From: Aerococcus viridans
GTDB taxonomy: Bacteria > Bacillota > Bacilli > Lactobacillales > Aerococcaceae
Length of the DNA stretch: 10,335 nt
NCBI RefSeq assembly: GCF_002871935.1
Contig: NZ_PNHQ01000031.1
Location: forward strand, 1 to 10,335
Direction of reading: 5' to 3'
Shown here: in pieces, positions 1-7,197 of the stretch
Numbering within the stretch: position 1 is the first letter of the stretch
Layout of the letters: the number at the start of each line of letters is the position of its first letter
Notes under the pieces: model-generated
Told to the model about the DNA's origin: nothing
Seen by the model: only the letters and a program-made list of their open reading frames with translations
Databases searched by the model: none
Translations under genes and position numbers: made by a program

Positions 1-32
1 AAAAGGGCCATGCTTATCTTGTAAATAAACAT
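1..32 (-). CDS. Start of an unidentified partial gene (possibly a transposase)
   Basis: An ATG at 32-30 lies about 5 bases after AAAGGAGGGG and opens a frame reading MFIYKISMAL to the window edge. These residues do not look like the N-terminus of NusG, which would be expected after secE. Position inside a possible insertion-sequence end suggests a transposase, but ten residues are not enough to name it. Confidence 0.25.
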   Translation of the reverse strand, partial: MFIYKISMAL

Positions 33-114
33 GACCCCTCCTTTATTAAAAACTTAATTAAAAAAATAACTGTGATTATTTATTTTTGGTCACCAACACT
101 ATTTGACACAGAAC
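1..114 (-). mobile_element. Possible end of an ISL3-like insertion sequence
   Basis: Read on the minus strand, the stretch from 114 starts with GGTTCTGTGTCAAATAGTG, which resembles the GG-starting, GTCAAAT-containing ends of ISL3-family elements. About 80 bases further in there is a strong ribosome binding site (AAAGGAGGGG) and an ATG at 32. This layout (terminal repeat, short leader, then transposase start) fits the left end of an insertion sequence running out of the window. It sits just past the secE terminator, where nusG normally follows. The family assignment is from memory of terminal repeat style and is weak; only one end is visible. Confidence 0.35.
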
Positions 115-148
115 CTTTTTTTATCCACACATTCAATTGATCCAAACA

Positions 149-180
149 AAAAAACTGCCTAACTATAACGGCAGTTTTTT
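149..180 (-). terminator. Rho-independent terminator after secE
   Basis: An 11-base-pair perfect stem, AAAAAACTGCC (149-159) with GGCAGTTTTTT (170-180), encloses a 10-base loop. A-tract and T-tract flank the GC core on both sides, so it can work in both directions. It lies 20 bases past the secE stop and should end the rpmG-secE transcript. Confidence 0.8.
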
Positions 181-199
181 AATAGCTCTAATGGCTTTA

Positions 200-373
200 T
201 TATAAGTTGATAAACCACGCAAAGGCCCATTGCGCTAAGGTATCAATAATCCCTAAGAAAATGGCCACCATGATAATTGTTGACAGTACGATACCAGTGT
301 AACGTACTAATTCGCCACCAGTTGGCCATGTAGTCAATCGCATTTCATGCCATACATCTTTTAAAAATTGCAT
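200..373 (-). CDS. secE: Preprotein translocase subunit SecE
   Basis: A 57-residue protein starting MQFLKDVWHEMRLTTWPT and ending FAWFINL. SecE is the small essential subunit of the SecYEG channel in the cytoplasmic membrane and clamps the two halves of SecY together. The amphipathic N-terminal helix with the conserved W-P pair (residues 16-17) and one membrane segment (about residues 27-50) is the short single-span form usual in Gram-positive bacteria. The ATG at 373 follows GAGGGAAG at good spacing. It lies downstream of rpmG in the same direction, as in Bacillus. The gene is too short for a naive ORF screen; the assignment rests on motif, size and the rpmG-secE neighbourhood. Confidence 0.93.
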   Translation of the reverse strand: MQFLKDVWHEMRLTTWPTGGELVRYTGIVLSTIIMVAIFLGIIDTLAQWAFAWFINL

Positions 374-413
374 CTACTTCCCTCGCCCTCTATCATCTTT
401 TAGTCAGGTATGA

Positions 414-566
414 CTATTTCGTCTCTTTATGCATTGTATGTTGGTTACAGTGTCTACAGAATTTCTTCACTTCTAAACGCTCTGTACGGTTATTGGCATT
501 ACTATTTGTTGTGTAATTTCTAGAGCCACATACTGTACAAGCAAGTGCTACTTTCTTTGTTGCCAT
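414..566 (-). CDS. rpmG: 50S ribosomal protein L33 (zinc-binding type)
   Basis: A 50-residue protein starting [20 protein letters not shown] and ending [11 protein letters not shown]33 is a small protein of the large ribosomal subunit near the E site. Two Cys pairs, C10-x-x-C13 and C37-x-x-C40, form the zinc ribbon of the C+ type of L33. Many Firmicutes also carry a cysteine-free paralogue used in zinc shortage, which is not in this window. The start at 566 has an upstream AAGGAG, and the gene has its own promoter (602-630). It is followed by secE after a 40-base gap, the usual order next to sigH. Confidence 0.93.
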   Translation of the reverse strand: MATKKVALACTVCGSRNYTTNSNANNRTERLEVKKFCRHCNQHTMHKETK

Positions 567-601
567 AATTCACAAGCTCCTTGATTTATGATTCATTGTA
601 C

Positions 602-630
602 ATAGTACTTACTCCGATGATCAATGTCAA
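602..630 (-). promoter_or_regulatory. Strong sigma-A type promoter for rpmG-secE
   Basis: On the minus strand a perfect -35 box TTGACA (630-625) is followed after 17 bases by TACTAT (607-602). Transcription would start near 595, about 30 bases before the rpmG start codon. It lies between the sigH terminator and rpmG, so the ribosomal protein and translocase genes are uncoupled from the cysS-sigH unit. Confidence 0.75.
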
Positions 631-672
631 TTTATTTTTCCTGCACTTTTAATTATACCATAAATAGCAAAA

Positions 673-701
673 AGGAGTTGCACTGTCATCAGCCAACTCC
701 T
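673..701 (-). terminator. Rho-independent terminator after sigH
   Basis: On the minus strand an 8-base-pair stem, AGGAGTTG (701-694) with CAACTCCT (680-673), encloses a 13-base loop and runs into a T-rich TTTTTGC tail. It is 65 bases beyond the sigH stop and upstream of the rpmG promoter, so it marks the end of the cysS-mrnC-rlmB-yacP-sigH unit. Confidence 0.7.
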
Positions 702-766
702 CAAAACAATTCATTTCCTGAGCATCAAAATATACATGGTTTTCAAAAGCAGAAGAACCGTCTACA

Positions 767-1390
767 TTATAAATCGTCAAAATATTCAGATAAAATTTGG
801 CGGTATTTTCGCTTACACTTGGCAATTAACGAATGTACTTGTTTCCTAGTATAACCAGTATAGTTTTCCATCTCTTCATAAGAAAATCCTAGTTTAAAAT
901 AATCATAGGCAGTTTTCTCCATAGCAGACAAACTATCCTCATACTTGGTAATAGTCTCATTGAAGAGATATACATATTCGGGTGGCAACTCTTTCGTCTG
1001 TAGCCGGTTTTCAATACTATTTTCTTCACCTTCATTTGCAAATAAGTCCAGCGAACGTTCCACCTTAAAATTCGCAATACGTTTATCTGTCATATGCATC
1101 CGGCGAATATCCAATAACCTATTCTTAAAAACATTTGCAAAGTAAGTTGTAAATGTAGCTTTACTATTTAATCGATACGTTTCAATCGCCTGAACTAAAC
1201 AAATTCTAGCTTCTTGATAGTAATCATCATTCTCCAAGATATACTTTGGAACACGCCAACGATTAGCAAATAAAGTAGGTAAAACTTCTTGATATAATGC
1301 ATCAAATACTTCTTCAGTAAGGTTATTTTTGCCTTGTAACACTAAGTCCAATACCTGTGATTGGTCTTTACTTTGTTTACGCTTTGCCAT
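767..1390 (-). CDS. sigH: Sigma-70 family RNA polymerase sigma factor, SigH/ComX-like
   Basis: A 207-residue protein. Residues around 55-100 (YYQEARICLVQAIETY and the TFTTYFANVFKNRLLDIRR stretch) match sigma region 2, which binds core RNA polymerase and melts the -10 box. The C-terminal part (about 150-200, with FSYEEMENYTGYTRKQVHSL) is a region 4 helix-turn-helix that reads the -35 box. Size and position between yacP and rpmG match sigH of Bacillus, whose Lactobacillales relatives (ComX/SigH) direct competence genes. The start has GGAGAGGA just upstream. The role in competence is inferred from family and position; regulation is not visible here apart from its place at the end of the housekeeping unit. 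Confidence 0.85.
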   Translation of the reverse strand: MAKRKQSKDQSQVLDLVLQGKNNLTEEVFDALYQEVLPTLFANRWRVPKYILENDDYYQEARICLVQAIETYRLNSKATFTTYFANVFKNRLLDIRRMHMTDKRIANFKVERSLDLFANEGEENSIENRLQTKELPPEYVYLFNETITKYEDSLSAMEKTAYDYFKLGFSYEEMENYTGYTRKQVHSLIAKCKRKYRQILSEYFDDL

Positions 1391-1453
1391 AGTTTATCCT
1401 CTCCATATAGATCAACCAAGCGCAGTCCAAAAGACCAAACACACCAAATTATG

Positions 1454-1993
1454 CTATTCACTTTTCTTATCAATTAAACGCTTATAAAAATCATTTAGTT
1501 TATCTAGCTGATGGACTGACCATGGTATGGATCTTTGATATTTGTTGTATTCATAATCATTACTACCATGTGCAATTTCCACATTGGTTTTCTGTACATC
1601 TCTATATAACTCTTGTGCTGATTGTCTTAAAGCACCTTTTTGGAAAACAATTCGCTGCTCAGCTAAATCACTCGTCGCAACCGTTACATTATGTAAGGGG
1701 CTCACCAAATCTACTATCATCTCTTCAATATATGAATCAGCAGTTTGCCCTTCACTAGTAAAGACGACATGTAGGTTAAATTGTTCATAAGTTTTAGAAA
1801 TACCCGGGACAAACATGGCATCAAAAATTACCCATGTTTCGATATCATGATAGCCTACATAGTTAGAAAGGGTCTCTAACAATAAGTCTCTTGCAGCCTC
1901 AATTTCATCTCGATTTTTCAATTTCACAAGTAAAGGCCATGAACCAATCATGTTGTACCCATCAACGATTAAGCGTTCTTTTTTTAGTGCCAT
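1454..1993 (-). CDS. yacP: NYN/PIN-like ribosome-associated endoribonuclease (YacP/Rae1)
   Basis: A 179-residue protein, starting MALKKERLIVDGYNMIG. The N-terminal IVDGYN (residues 9-14) is the hallmark of the NYN/PIN-like nuclease fold; acidic residues D11, D58, D86 (TADSYIE) and D109 (ATSDL) are placed to form the metal-binding site. The Bacillus orthologue YacP, renamed Rae1, enters the ribosomal A site and cleaves certain mRNAs during translation. Length and position between rlmB and sigH agree with that family. The start follows AGGAGG six bases upstream. The gap to rlmB is 47 bases and to sigH 63, without an obvious terminator, so co-transcription is likely. The activity is inferred from the family. 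Confidence 0.9.
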   Translation of the reverse strand: MALKKERLIVDGYNMIGSWPLLVKLKNRDEIEAARDLLLETLSNYVGYHDIETWVIFDAMFVPGISKTYEQFNLHVVFTSEGQTADSYIEEMIVDLVSPLHNVTVATSDLAEQRIVFQKGALRQSAQELYRDVQKTNVEIAHGSNDYEYNKYQRSIPWSVHQLDKLNDFYKRLIDKKSE

Positions 1994-2040
1994 GTCATCC
2001 CTCCTTTCTTCGTTAACTGACTATGATATCAATTCCCTAA

Positions 2041-2856
2041 TTAGCTATTACCCATACGACTTTGATAAATTTGATACATTAATAATCCTGCTGCTACACT
2101 AGCATTTAAACTTTGAACGTGACCACGCATTGGAATGGTAATCATGCCGTCAAGGTGTTTTTTCACACCTGGTGAAACGCCTTTCCCTTCATTACCAATC
2201 ACAACAGCAATTGGAAGTGTCGCATCCATTTGCCACATGGATTGACCTTTCATATCTGTACCAAATACCCATACGCCACGTTCTTTTAAAGTATCAATGG
2301 TTTTAGAAATATTGGTTACACGTACAACCGGCACATGTTCAATCGCACCAGTTGAAGTCTTGGCAACCACTTGCGTTAACCCGACAGCGCGGCGATTTTG
2401 AATAATGACACCATGAACTCCTGAAGCATCAGCTGTTCTTAAAATAGAACCTAAGTTATGTGGATCTTCAATGCCATCTAGGACCATAATAATAGGGTCT
2501 TCGTTAGCGGCTTCGGCTTTTTTAAAGATATCCTCTAATGTTGCATATTTGTATGCTGCAATAGCCAATACAACACCTTGGTGGTTACCGCCATCAGAAA
2601 GCGTATCTAATTTTTCTTTTGGTACATTAGACACTAAGATATTTCGTTTGTTCGCAGCTTTTAAAATCGCTTGCGCATTCTTTTCATTTAAGCCATTTTG
2701 TAAGAAGATTTTGTTGACGTCATGATCGCTTTCTAGCACTTCCATTGCGGCATGAAAGCCATAGACAAAATCAGGAGATTGCTCTAAAGCTTCCTTATTA
2801 TTGGTTTTACGGGGTTGTCTATCTCTGTTTTTTTGTCTTTGATTATTTCTAGCCAT
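2041..2856 (-). CDS. rlmB: 23S rRNA (guanosine-2'-O-)-methyltransferase RlmB, TrmH/SPOUT family
   Basis: A 271-residue SpoU/TrmH-type methyltransferase that uses S-adenosylmethionine and forms a trefoil knot. In E. coli RlmB methylates G2251 of 23S rRNA. A basic N-terminal tail (about residues 1-25) and a substrate-binding domain (about 28-105) precede the catalytic domain. Motif 1 is DPHNLGSILRTA (131-142, with N134 and R140), motif 2 GNEGKGVS (221-228), motif 3 IPMRGHVQSLNASVAAG (241-257). I chose the ATG at 2856, not the upstream one at 2934: it has GAGGAG at correct spacing, gives the family's normal N-terminus, and avoids a 74-base overlap with mrnC. It starts four bases after the mrnC stop, so the two are translationally linked. 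Corresponds to yacO of Bacillus. Confidence 0.93.
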   Translation of the reverse strand: MARNNQRQKNRDRQPRKTNNKEALEQSPDFVYGFHAAMEVLESDHDVNKIFLQNGLNEKNAQAILKAANKRNILVSNVPKEKLDTLSDGGNHQGVVLAIAAYKYATLEDIFKKAEAANEDPIIMVLDGIEDPHNLGSILRTADASGVHGVIIQNRRAVGLTQVVAKTSTGAIEHVPVVRVTNISKTIDTLKERGVWVFGTDMKGQSMWQMDATLPIAVVIGNEGKGVSPGVKKHLDGMITIPMRGHVQSLNASVAAGLLMYQIYQSRMGNS

Positions 2857-2860
2857 GTGC

Positions 2861-3286
2861 TTACTCCTCTTTTTGTGCGTGTTGAATGTATTGAATACAG
2901 AAGGTTGCAATGTCTTTAAAGCGGTCTTGATCATTTAAATAAGCAAAACCCATCAACGCTTCAAATCCAGTTGCCAGTCTATAAGTATGAATATCTGCGT
3001 TTTTAGCGCTTGAGTGACTTTTCGCGTTACGCCCTCGTTTAAAGATGGTGATTTCATCTTCAGTAAGGAATCCTTCCTCAGCTTGCATCGCCTCTATTAA
3101 TAGCGCTTGTCCTCTTGCGGAGACAAATTCAGTAGCTGCTTTATGTAAATCCTTTGGTTTCGTTAGGCCACTTTTGACCAAGTGATCACGCACGACAACC
3201 TCCCAAGAAGCATCTCCCAAATAAGCCAAGGTTAGGCCGCTTAGTTGCTTGATTTCATTTTTTGATAAAGACTCTTTTTCAGACAT
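2861..3286 (-). CDS. mrnC: Mini-ribonuclease III (Mini-III)
   Basis: A 141-residue protein made only of the RNase III catalytic domain, without a double-stranded RNA-binding domain. In Bacillus MrnC trims the ends of pre-23S rRNA. The signature LAYLGDASWEV (residues 20-30) supplies the catalytic D25, and ATGFEALMGF (105-114) supplies E109; the stretch RNAKSHSSAK (86-95) is also typical. Length fits the family (about 130-145). The Shine-Dalgarno sequence is weak (AAATGAG), perhaps reflecting coupling to cysS, 52 bases upstream. Its 3' end carries the ribosome binding site of rlmB. Confidence 0.93.
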   Translation of the reverse strand: MSEKESLSKNEIKQLSGLTLAYLGDASWEVVVRDHLVKSGLTKPKDLHKAATEFVSARGQALLIEAMQAEEGFLTEDEITIFKRGRNAKSHSSAKNADIHTYRLATGFEALMGFAYLNDQDRFKDIATFCIQYIQHAQKEE

Positions 3287-3338
3287 TTAGTTGACTCATT
3301 TCTGTATTGATTCTCATTACTTTCGTTTGCACTTAAAC

Positions 3339-4754
3339 TTACGCACGCTTCCAGCGCGTACCTTGAGCAGTATCATCAAGAATAATACCCTCAGCTTTTA
3401 ATTGATCACGAATTTCATCCGCACGGGCAAAGTTTTTATCAGCACGCGCTTGATTACGTTCATCAATTAAAGCTTGAATATCATCCGCCAACAACTCTTG
3501 TTCATCGGATAAAGTGACCCCAAAAATCGTTAACAGGGCTGTAAAAGTTTCTTTGAAAGCTTCAAGAACTGGCACTGATACTTCTTTTTGGTTTGTATAT
3601 ACATTCATATCACGCATTAAACGATAAACCACAGTTAAACCATTAGGCGTATTAATATCATCATCCATCGCTTCAATAAATGCATTCTCTATATGCTTAA
3701 TTTGCGCTAAGATGTCCGCATCATTATCTAAGCTATCTTTAGCGTCTTTAAAGCGGTAGTTTAAGTTCGCATAAGCTGTCTTCAAGTTGTTTAAGTTTTT
3801 GGTGGCATCTTGAATATTTTCTTCGTTAAATCTTAACGGCGACCGGTAATGTGCTGATGCCAAGAAGAAGCGAACCACTTGTGGATCGACTTGTTGGATT
3901 AAGTCATGGGCTAAGACAAAGTTACCTAAAGATTTAGACATCTTCTCATCATCATCACCCATTGTCACAAACCCATTATGCATCCAATAATTAGCAAAGG
4001 TATGGCCTGTATGTGCTTCAGATTGAGCAATTTCATTCTCATGATGTGGGAAAGTTAAGTCATGGCCACCTGCATGGATATCTAAAGTATCGCCTAACAG
4101 TTTCGTTGCCATCACAGAACATTCAATATGCCAGCCCGGACGACCTTCACCCCAAGGAGAAGTCCAAGAAATTTCACCAGGTTTAGCTGCCTTCCATAAG
4201 GCAAAGTCTACAACATCCTCTTTCTTCGATTGGCTATCTGCTTCCAATCGCTCAGATGCCCCTGCCCGTAAATCATCGATACTTTGATCAGATAGCTGAC
4301 CATATTTCTCAAATTTACGCGTTCTATAGTAGACATCACCGTCTACTACATACGCAAAGTCTTTATCCACTAAATCCGCCACAAATTGAATGATATCATC
4401 CATATTCTCCACAACACGTGGGTTTTTAGTAGCACGTTTCACATTTAAAGCATCCGTATCTTCATAGAATGTTTCAATATACTTATCCGCAATTTGTTCA
4501 GGGGTTAACCCTTCTTCATTCGCACGGTTAATAATCTTATCATCCACATCTGTAAAGTTAGACACATACTTCACATCAAAGCCACGATACTCAAAATAGC
4601 GGCGTACCGTATCAAAAGCAACAGTAGACCGGGCATTCCCAATATGAATGTAGTTATAAACAGTAGGACCACATACATACATTGAAATATTTCCTGGCAC
4701 TAGTGGTTTAAACTCTTCCTTCTGATTGGTTAATGTATTATAAATTTTTAACAT
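3339..4754 (-). CDS. cysS: Cysteinyl-tRNA synthetase
   Basis: A 471-residue class I aminoacyl-tRNA synthetase that charges tRNA-Cys with cysteine in the cytoplasm. Visible hallmarks: zinc ligands C28 ([10 protein letters not shown]), C212 (WHIECSVM), H237 and E241 (FPHHENE); the HIGH-type motif HIGN at 37-40; and KMSKS at 271-275. The C-terminal part (about 340-471) is the helical DALR-type anticodon-binding region. The reading frame is open upstream to 4841, but I take the ATG at 4754 because [15 protein letters not shown] is the normal start of the family and GGGAAGGG precedes it. It is the first gene of the unit that continues into mrnC. Upstream lies accessory DNA instead of the usual cysE or gltX. 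Confidence 0.96.
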   Translation of the reverse strand: MLKIYNTLTNQKEEFKPLVPGNISMYVCGPTVYNYIHIGNARSTVAFDTVRRYFEYRGFDVKYVSNFTDVDDKIINRANEEGLTPEQIADKYIETFYEDTDALNVKRATKNPRVVENMDDIIQFVADLVDKDFAYVVDGDVYYRTRKFEKYGQLSDQSIDDLRAGASERLEADSQSKKEDVVDFALWKAAKPGEISWTSPWGEGRPGWHIECSVMATKLLGDTLDIHAGGHDLTFPHHENEIAQSEAHTGHTFANYWMHNGFVTMGDDDEKMSKSLGNFVLAHDLIQQVDPQVVRFFLASAHYRSPLRFNEENIQDATKNLNNLKTAYANLNYRFKDAKDSLDNDADILAQIKHIENAFIEAMDDDINTPNGLTVVYRLMRDMNVYTNQKEVSVPVLEAFKETFTALLTIFGVTLSDEQELLADDIQALIDERNQARADKNFARADEIRDQLKAEGIILDDTAQGTRWKRA

Positions 4755-4853
4755 AAATTTGCCCTTCCCTACTACTTGTTTAACATTACAAAAATAATCC
4801 TGAGTATTATTAATAGTTAATCCTGATTTTAACACATGCAAAGAGTTATTAAA

Positions 4854-4881
4854 ATTATCTATTCATTAGTTTGCTATACAA
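4854..4881 (-). promoter_or_regulatory. Candidate promoter for the cysS unit
   Basis: On the minus strand TTGTAT (4881-4876) and GATAAT (4859-4854) are 16 bases apart, giving a leader of about 93 bases before cysS. A second possible -10 box, TATAAT at 4896-4891, has no good -35 partner. The gap 4755-4916 contains no T-box-like AGGGTGG motif and no obvious terminator hairpin, so tRNA-sensing control is not apparent. Confidence 0.4.
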
Positions 4882-4916
4882 GCGTAAACCATTATAATCT
4901 ATCACTTAATATATAT

Positions 4917-5682
4917 TTATTTACTACCCTCACTTAAAGTATCATTATATATATTCTTTCTATGTTCAAATGATAAGCTTCCGCCTTCTAAAATATGAAT
5001 AATATCCTTCTTTATAGACAAATTCAAAGTATATCCCGACTTTTTAATCCATCCATTTTTTCCATCTGACTCCATAACTATTACATTTTCAACCAAAGAA
5101 TTAGTTACAATAGTAGAACTATGTGTTGCAATAATAACTTGTCTTTTTTCTTTTAAGTTTTTTAACTGATTTACTAAGTTTGTATAAATATATCTATTAT
5201 CTAAGTTATCTTCTGGTTGATCAATAATAATAGGTTTCGTTTCATGTGAATAATCACCATGGTTGAAAATAACAGTTAACATAGCTACAACTTTTTGTCC
5301 TAATGATAAAACAGAGATATCTTTAAATTCTGATTTTCGATTATTGAATTCAAATGCATTTATATTAAATGAAATTGAATATCGACCAATATTACGCAAA
5401 ATTTCTGTAAAGAAATCAGTAAAATTAGTTCTATTTTCTATAAAAAATCTATCAAAAATAATCTCAATTACTTCCCTAAAATTCTCGCTATTTATTGATT
5501 TTAAGTTTTCATCAGGTGGTCTATTTTGCCTTGCAAAAGGAGCTATAGATGGAAACTCAGTAAAATTTCCATTAACTACATCTGTAAGCAAATCAAATAA
5601 TGATATATTTCTCCCTAAATAGAATAGATAACTTTCAATTTCTTTTCTTGTTATATCATAAGTATTTATTATACTCGAATAA
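4917..5682 (-). pseudogene. C-terminal remnant of a TrlF-type ABC/SMC-like ATPase (anti-phage)
   Basis: The frame holds the C-terminal ATPase half of a large protein. It shows an ABC signature (LSLGQK), a Walker B strand (KPIIIDQPED) with D-loop NLDN, an H-loop histidine (IIATHS) and the closing LEGG...HRKNIYN segment. The QPEDNLDN form is typical of the TrlF family, in which a PHP-like N-terminal domain precedes the ATPase. There is no Walker A motif: the gene is cut at 5682, exactly at the tip of the IS256-family terminal repeat. The open frame runs on into the element to 5717 (TTG) and contains an element-encoded ATG at 5693. About 254 residues of a family that is usually 900 or more remain, so it is almost surely inactive. 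The TrlF name is inferred from motif style. Confidence 0.7.
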
Positions 5683-5707
5683 GTCAAGTCCATAATCCTG
5701 TGTAAAA
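5683..5707 (+). repeat. Left terminal inverted repeat of the IS256-family element
   Basis: Reads GTCAAGTCCATA then ATCCTGTGTAAAA, and matches the right repeat (GATAAAGTCCATATAATT followed by GTGTAAAA) with one gap and a few mismatches. Read outward on the minus strand it ends in TTGAC, a possible -35 box, and contains an ATG (5693-5691). Confidence 0.8.
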
Positions 5708-5732
5708 TGCTATACAATGTTTTACCGGTCTC

Positions 5733-6905
5733 TCATTGATCAAACTTAATATATTTTCTTGTAGAACTGAGCCATTCGTCATGAAGGTCCATAAGGACAG
5801 CTCCAATTAATCGATTGGCTGACGTTCGGTTGGGAAAAATCCGAATAATCTTTTCTCTTCTGTGGACTTCCTAGTTCAGTCGTTCAAGAAGGTTGGTGCT
5901 TTTTAGCCAATTGTGACCATTTCCGATAACCGTGTATTGAAAGGCATCTTCGAAGCCATTATCCAATGTTTCGCAAGCTTTTGTATATTTAGACTGGTCG
6001 ATATATTCACCGACTAAGGCATTCTTAGCTGTTCGAGCGAGTTCAATATCCGTAAACTTAAAGATCGCTTTTACTGCTTCTCTAACCGGTTTTGAATTCT
6101 TTTTTGGAATGGAACTGAAGATGTTTCCTAAAAAATGGACCTGGCATCTCTGCCAACTTGCGTTGGTAAATGACTTACGAATTGCAGACACTAGGCCTTT
6201 ATGGGCATCAGAAATGATGAGTTCTGTCCCCTGTAGACCGCGTTCTTTTAAGTATTCAAAGAAGATGGACCATGTGTCATCACTTTCTTCATTTTGGATC
6301 ATGAAGCCAATGATTTCACGATCTCCACCTTCTGTTATCCCGATCGCAATATGGCAGCTTTTAGAAAGCACTCGATGGTCCTCACGGACTTTTATGTAGA
6401 GAACATCATTCATCAGATAAGGATAACTCGTACCTGAGAGTGAACGGTTCTGCCATTCGTTGACCATCGGGTCTAACTGCTCAGTCAGGCTAGAAACAAA
6501 AGATTTCGATACCGATTTTCCACATAGCTCTTCAACAATCTTTGAAACTTTACGTGTCGAAACGCCTGAAACATACATCTCAAGCATTGAAGCGAGCAGT
6601 GCCTTTTCATTTCGCTGATAACGCTCAAACACCGTCGGAGAAAATTCACCATCACGTGTTCTAGGCACTTTTAACTTGAGTTTGCCCACACGAGTCGTAA
6701 AGTCTCGCTCATAATAGCCATTTCTTTGACTCTGACGACTTTCTGAACGTTCATAGTCATCGGCTTGAATATATTCTGTTCGTTGATTTTCCATCAATTG
6801 GTTGAAAACAGTGGTCAAAATATTTTTAGAAACTTCATCTTTTACCGAATGTTCAATAATACTTTGAACCTCTTCGTTGTTCAGTGTAAAATGTACTTGG
6901 GTCAT
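5733..6905 (-). pseudogene. IS256-family transposase with an in-frame amber stop
   Basis: A DDE transposase (Mutator/IS256 type) that would be 390 residues from the ATG at 6905, which follows AGGAGG seven bases upstream; the earlier in-frame ATG at 6944 lacks this. The catalytic triad is D167 (NDVLYIKVRED), D233 (ISDAHKGL) and E341 (STNLLERLN), with the conserved RCQVHF at 253-258. Codon 345 is TAG (5873-5871), where the family usually has Glu or Gln. After it the same frame continues EVHRREKIIRIFPN and so on to a TGA at 5733. The protein therefore ends after 344 residues, just past the catalytic Glu, missing the last conserved helix. It is probably inactive unless the amber codon is suppressed or is a sequencing error. 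Confidence 0.88.
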
Positions 6906-6979
6906 GTAACGTCCTCCTGGGTATGTCTTTGTGGTTAAAAACATTGTACCGTAAAAGGGCTGTTACATGGCCTTTTATC

Positions 6980-7005
6980 TTTTACACAATTATATGGACT
7001 TTATC
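6980..7005 (-). repeat. Right terminal inverted repeat of the IS256-family element
   Basis: On the minus strand it reads GATAAAGTCCATATAATT then GTGTAAAA, the typical IS256-family tip on the transposase 5' side. The transposase start codon is 75 bases inside it. Confidence 0.8.
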
Positions 7006-7093
7006 TCTTTTTCATTTATACACTTCTTCCAAAATAACATAGTTCATTAAAAAACCATATTATCATACTTTTTTGTTTTATTAACAGTTAGAA

Positions 7094-7121
7094 AGGGCTT
7101 GAAAATTTTCACTCAAGTCCT
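7094..7121 (-). terminator. Hairpin after the AI-2E family gene
   Basis: On the minus strand AGGACTTGA (7121-7113) pairs with TCAAGCCCT (7102-7094), nine pairs including one G-T wobble, with a 10-base loop and a short TTTC tail. It could end transcription of the gene stopping at 7198. The poor T-tract keeps confidence low. I see nothing else in 7006-7197. Confidence 0.4.
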
Positions 7122-7197
7122 CAATTCTAATGTATTTGTATTCATTTTTATTATCTAATATTTAATTTTTTCTTTCTCAACAAAATTAAGAATTAGA

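Larger units (their letters stand above)
5683..7005 (-). mobile_element. IS256-family insertion sequence, full length
   Basis: The 1323-bp element is bounded by imperfect inverted repeats (5683-5707 and 6980-7005) and carries one transposase reading frame of IS256 type. Length is normal for the family. The nine bases on the left (CTCGAATAA) and right (TCTTTTTCA) do not match, so the 8-9 bp target duplication expected after simple transposition is missing; the flanks have probably been exchanged by recombination. A truncated second copy of its left end is at 10141-10247. Confidence 0.88.

Noticed and set aside
624..854. Plus-strand 76-codon open frame
   Set aside because: It runs across the sigH terminator and into the antisense of sigH, has no ribosome binding site, and shows no recognisable motif.
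2857..2934. Longer N-terminus of RlmB starting at 2934
   Set aside because: It would overlap mrnC by 74 bases, gives residues atypical of the family, and the ATG at 2856 has a clear ribosome binding site.
4755..4841. 29-residue N-terminal extension of CysS
   Set aside because: [15 protein letters not shown] at 4754 is the usual family start with zinc Cys at residue 28, and the extension region overlaps the likely leader.
4755..4916. T-box riboswitch before cysS
   Set aside because: No AGGGTGG-type motif, no specifier-like stem and no terminator hairpin are visible.
7006..7197. Small gene or non-coding RNA between the IS256 element and the AI-2E gene
   Set aside because: No frame with a ribosome binding site and no structure beyond one weak terminator-like hairpin.
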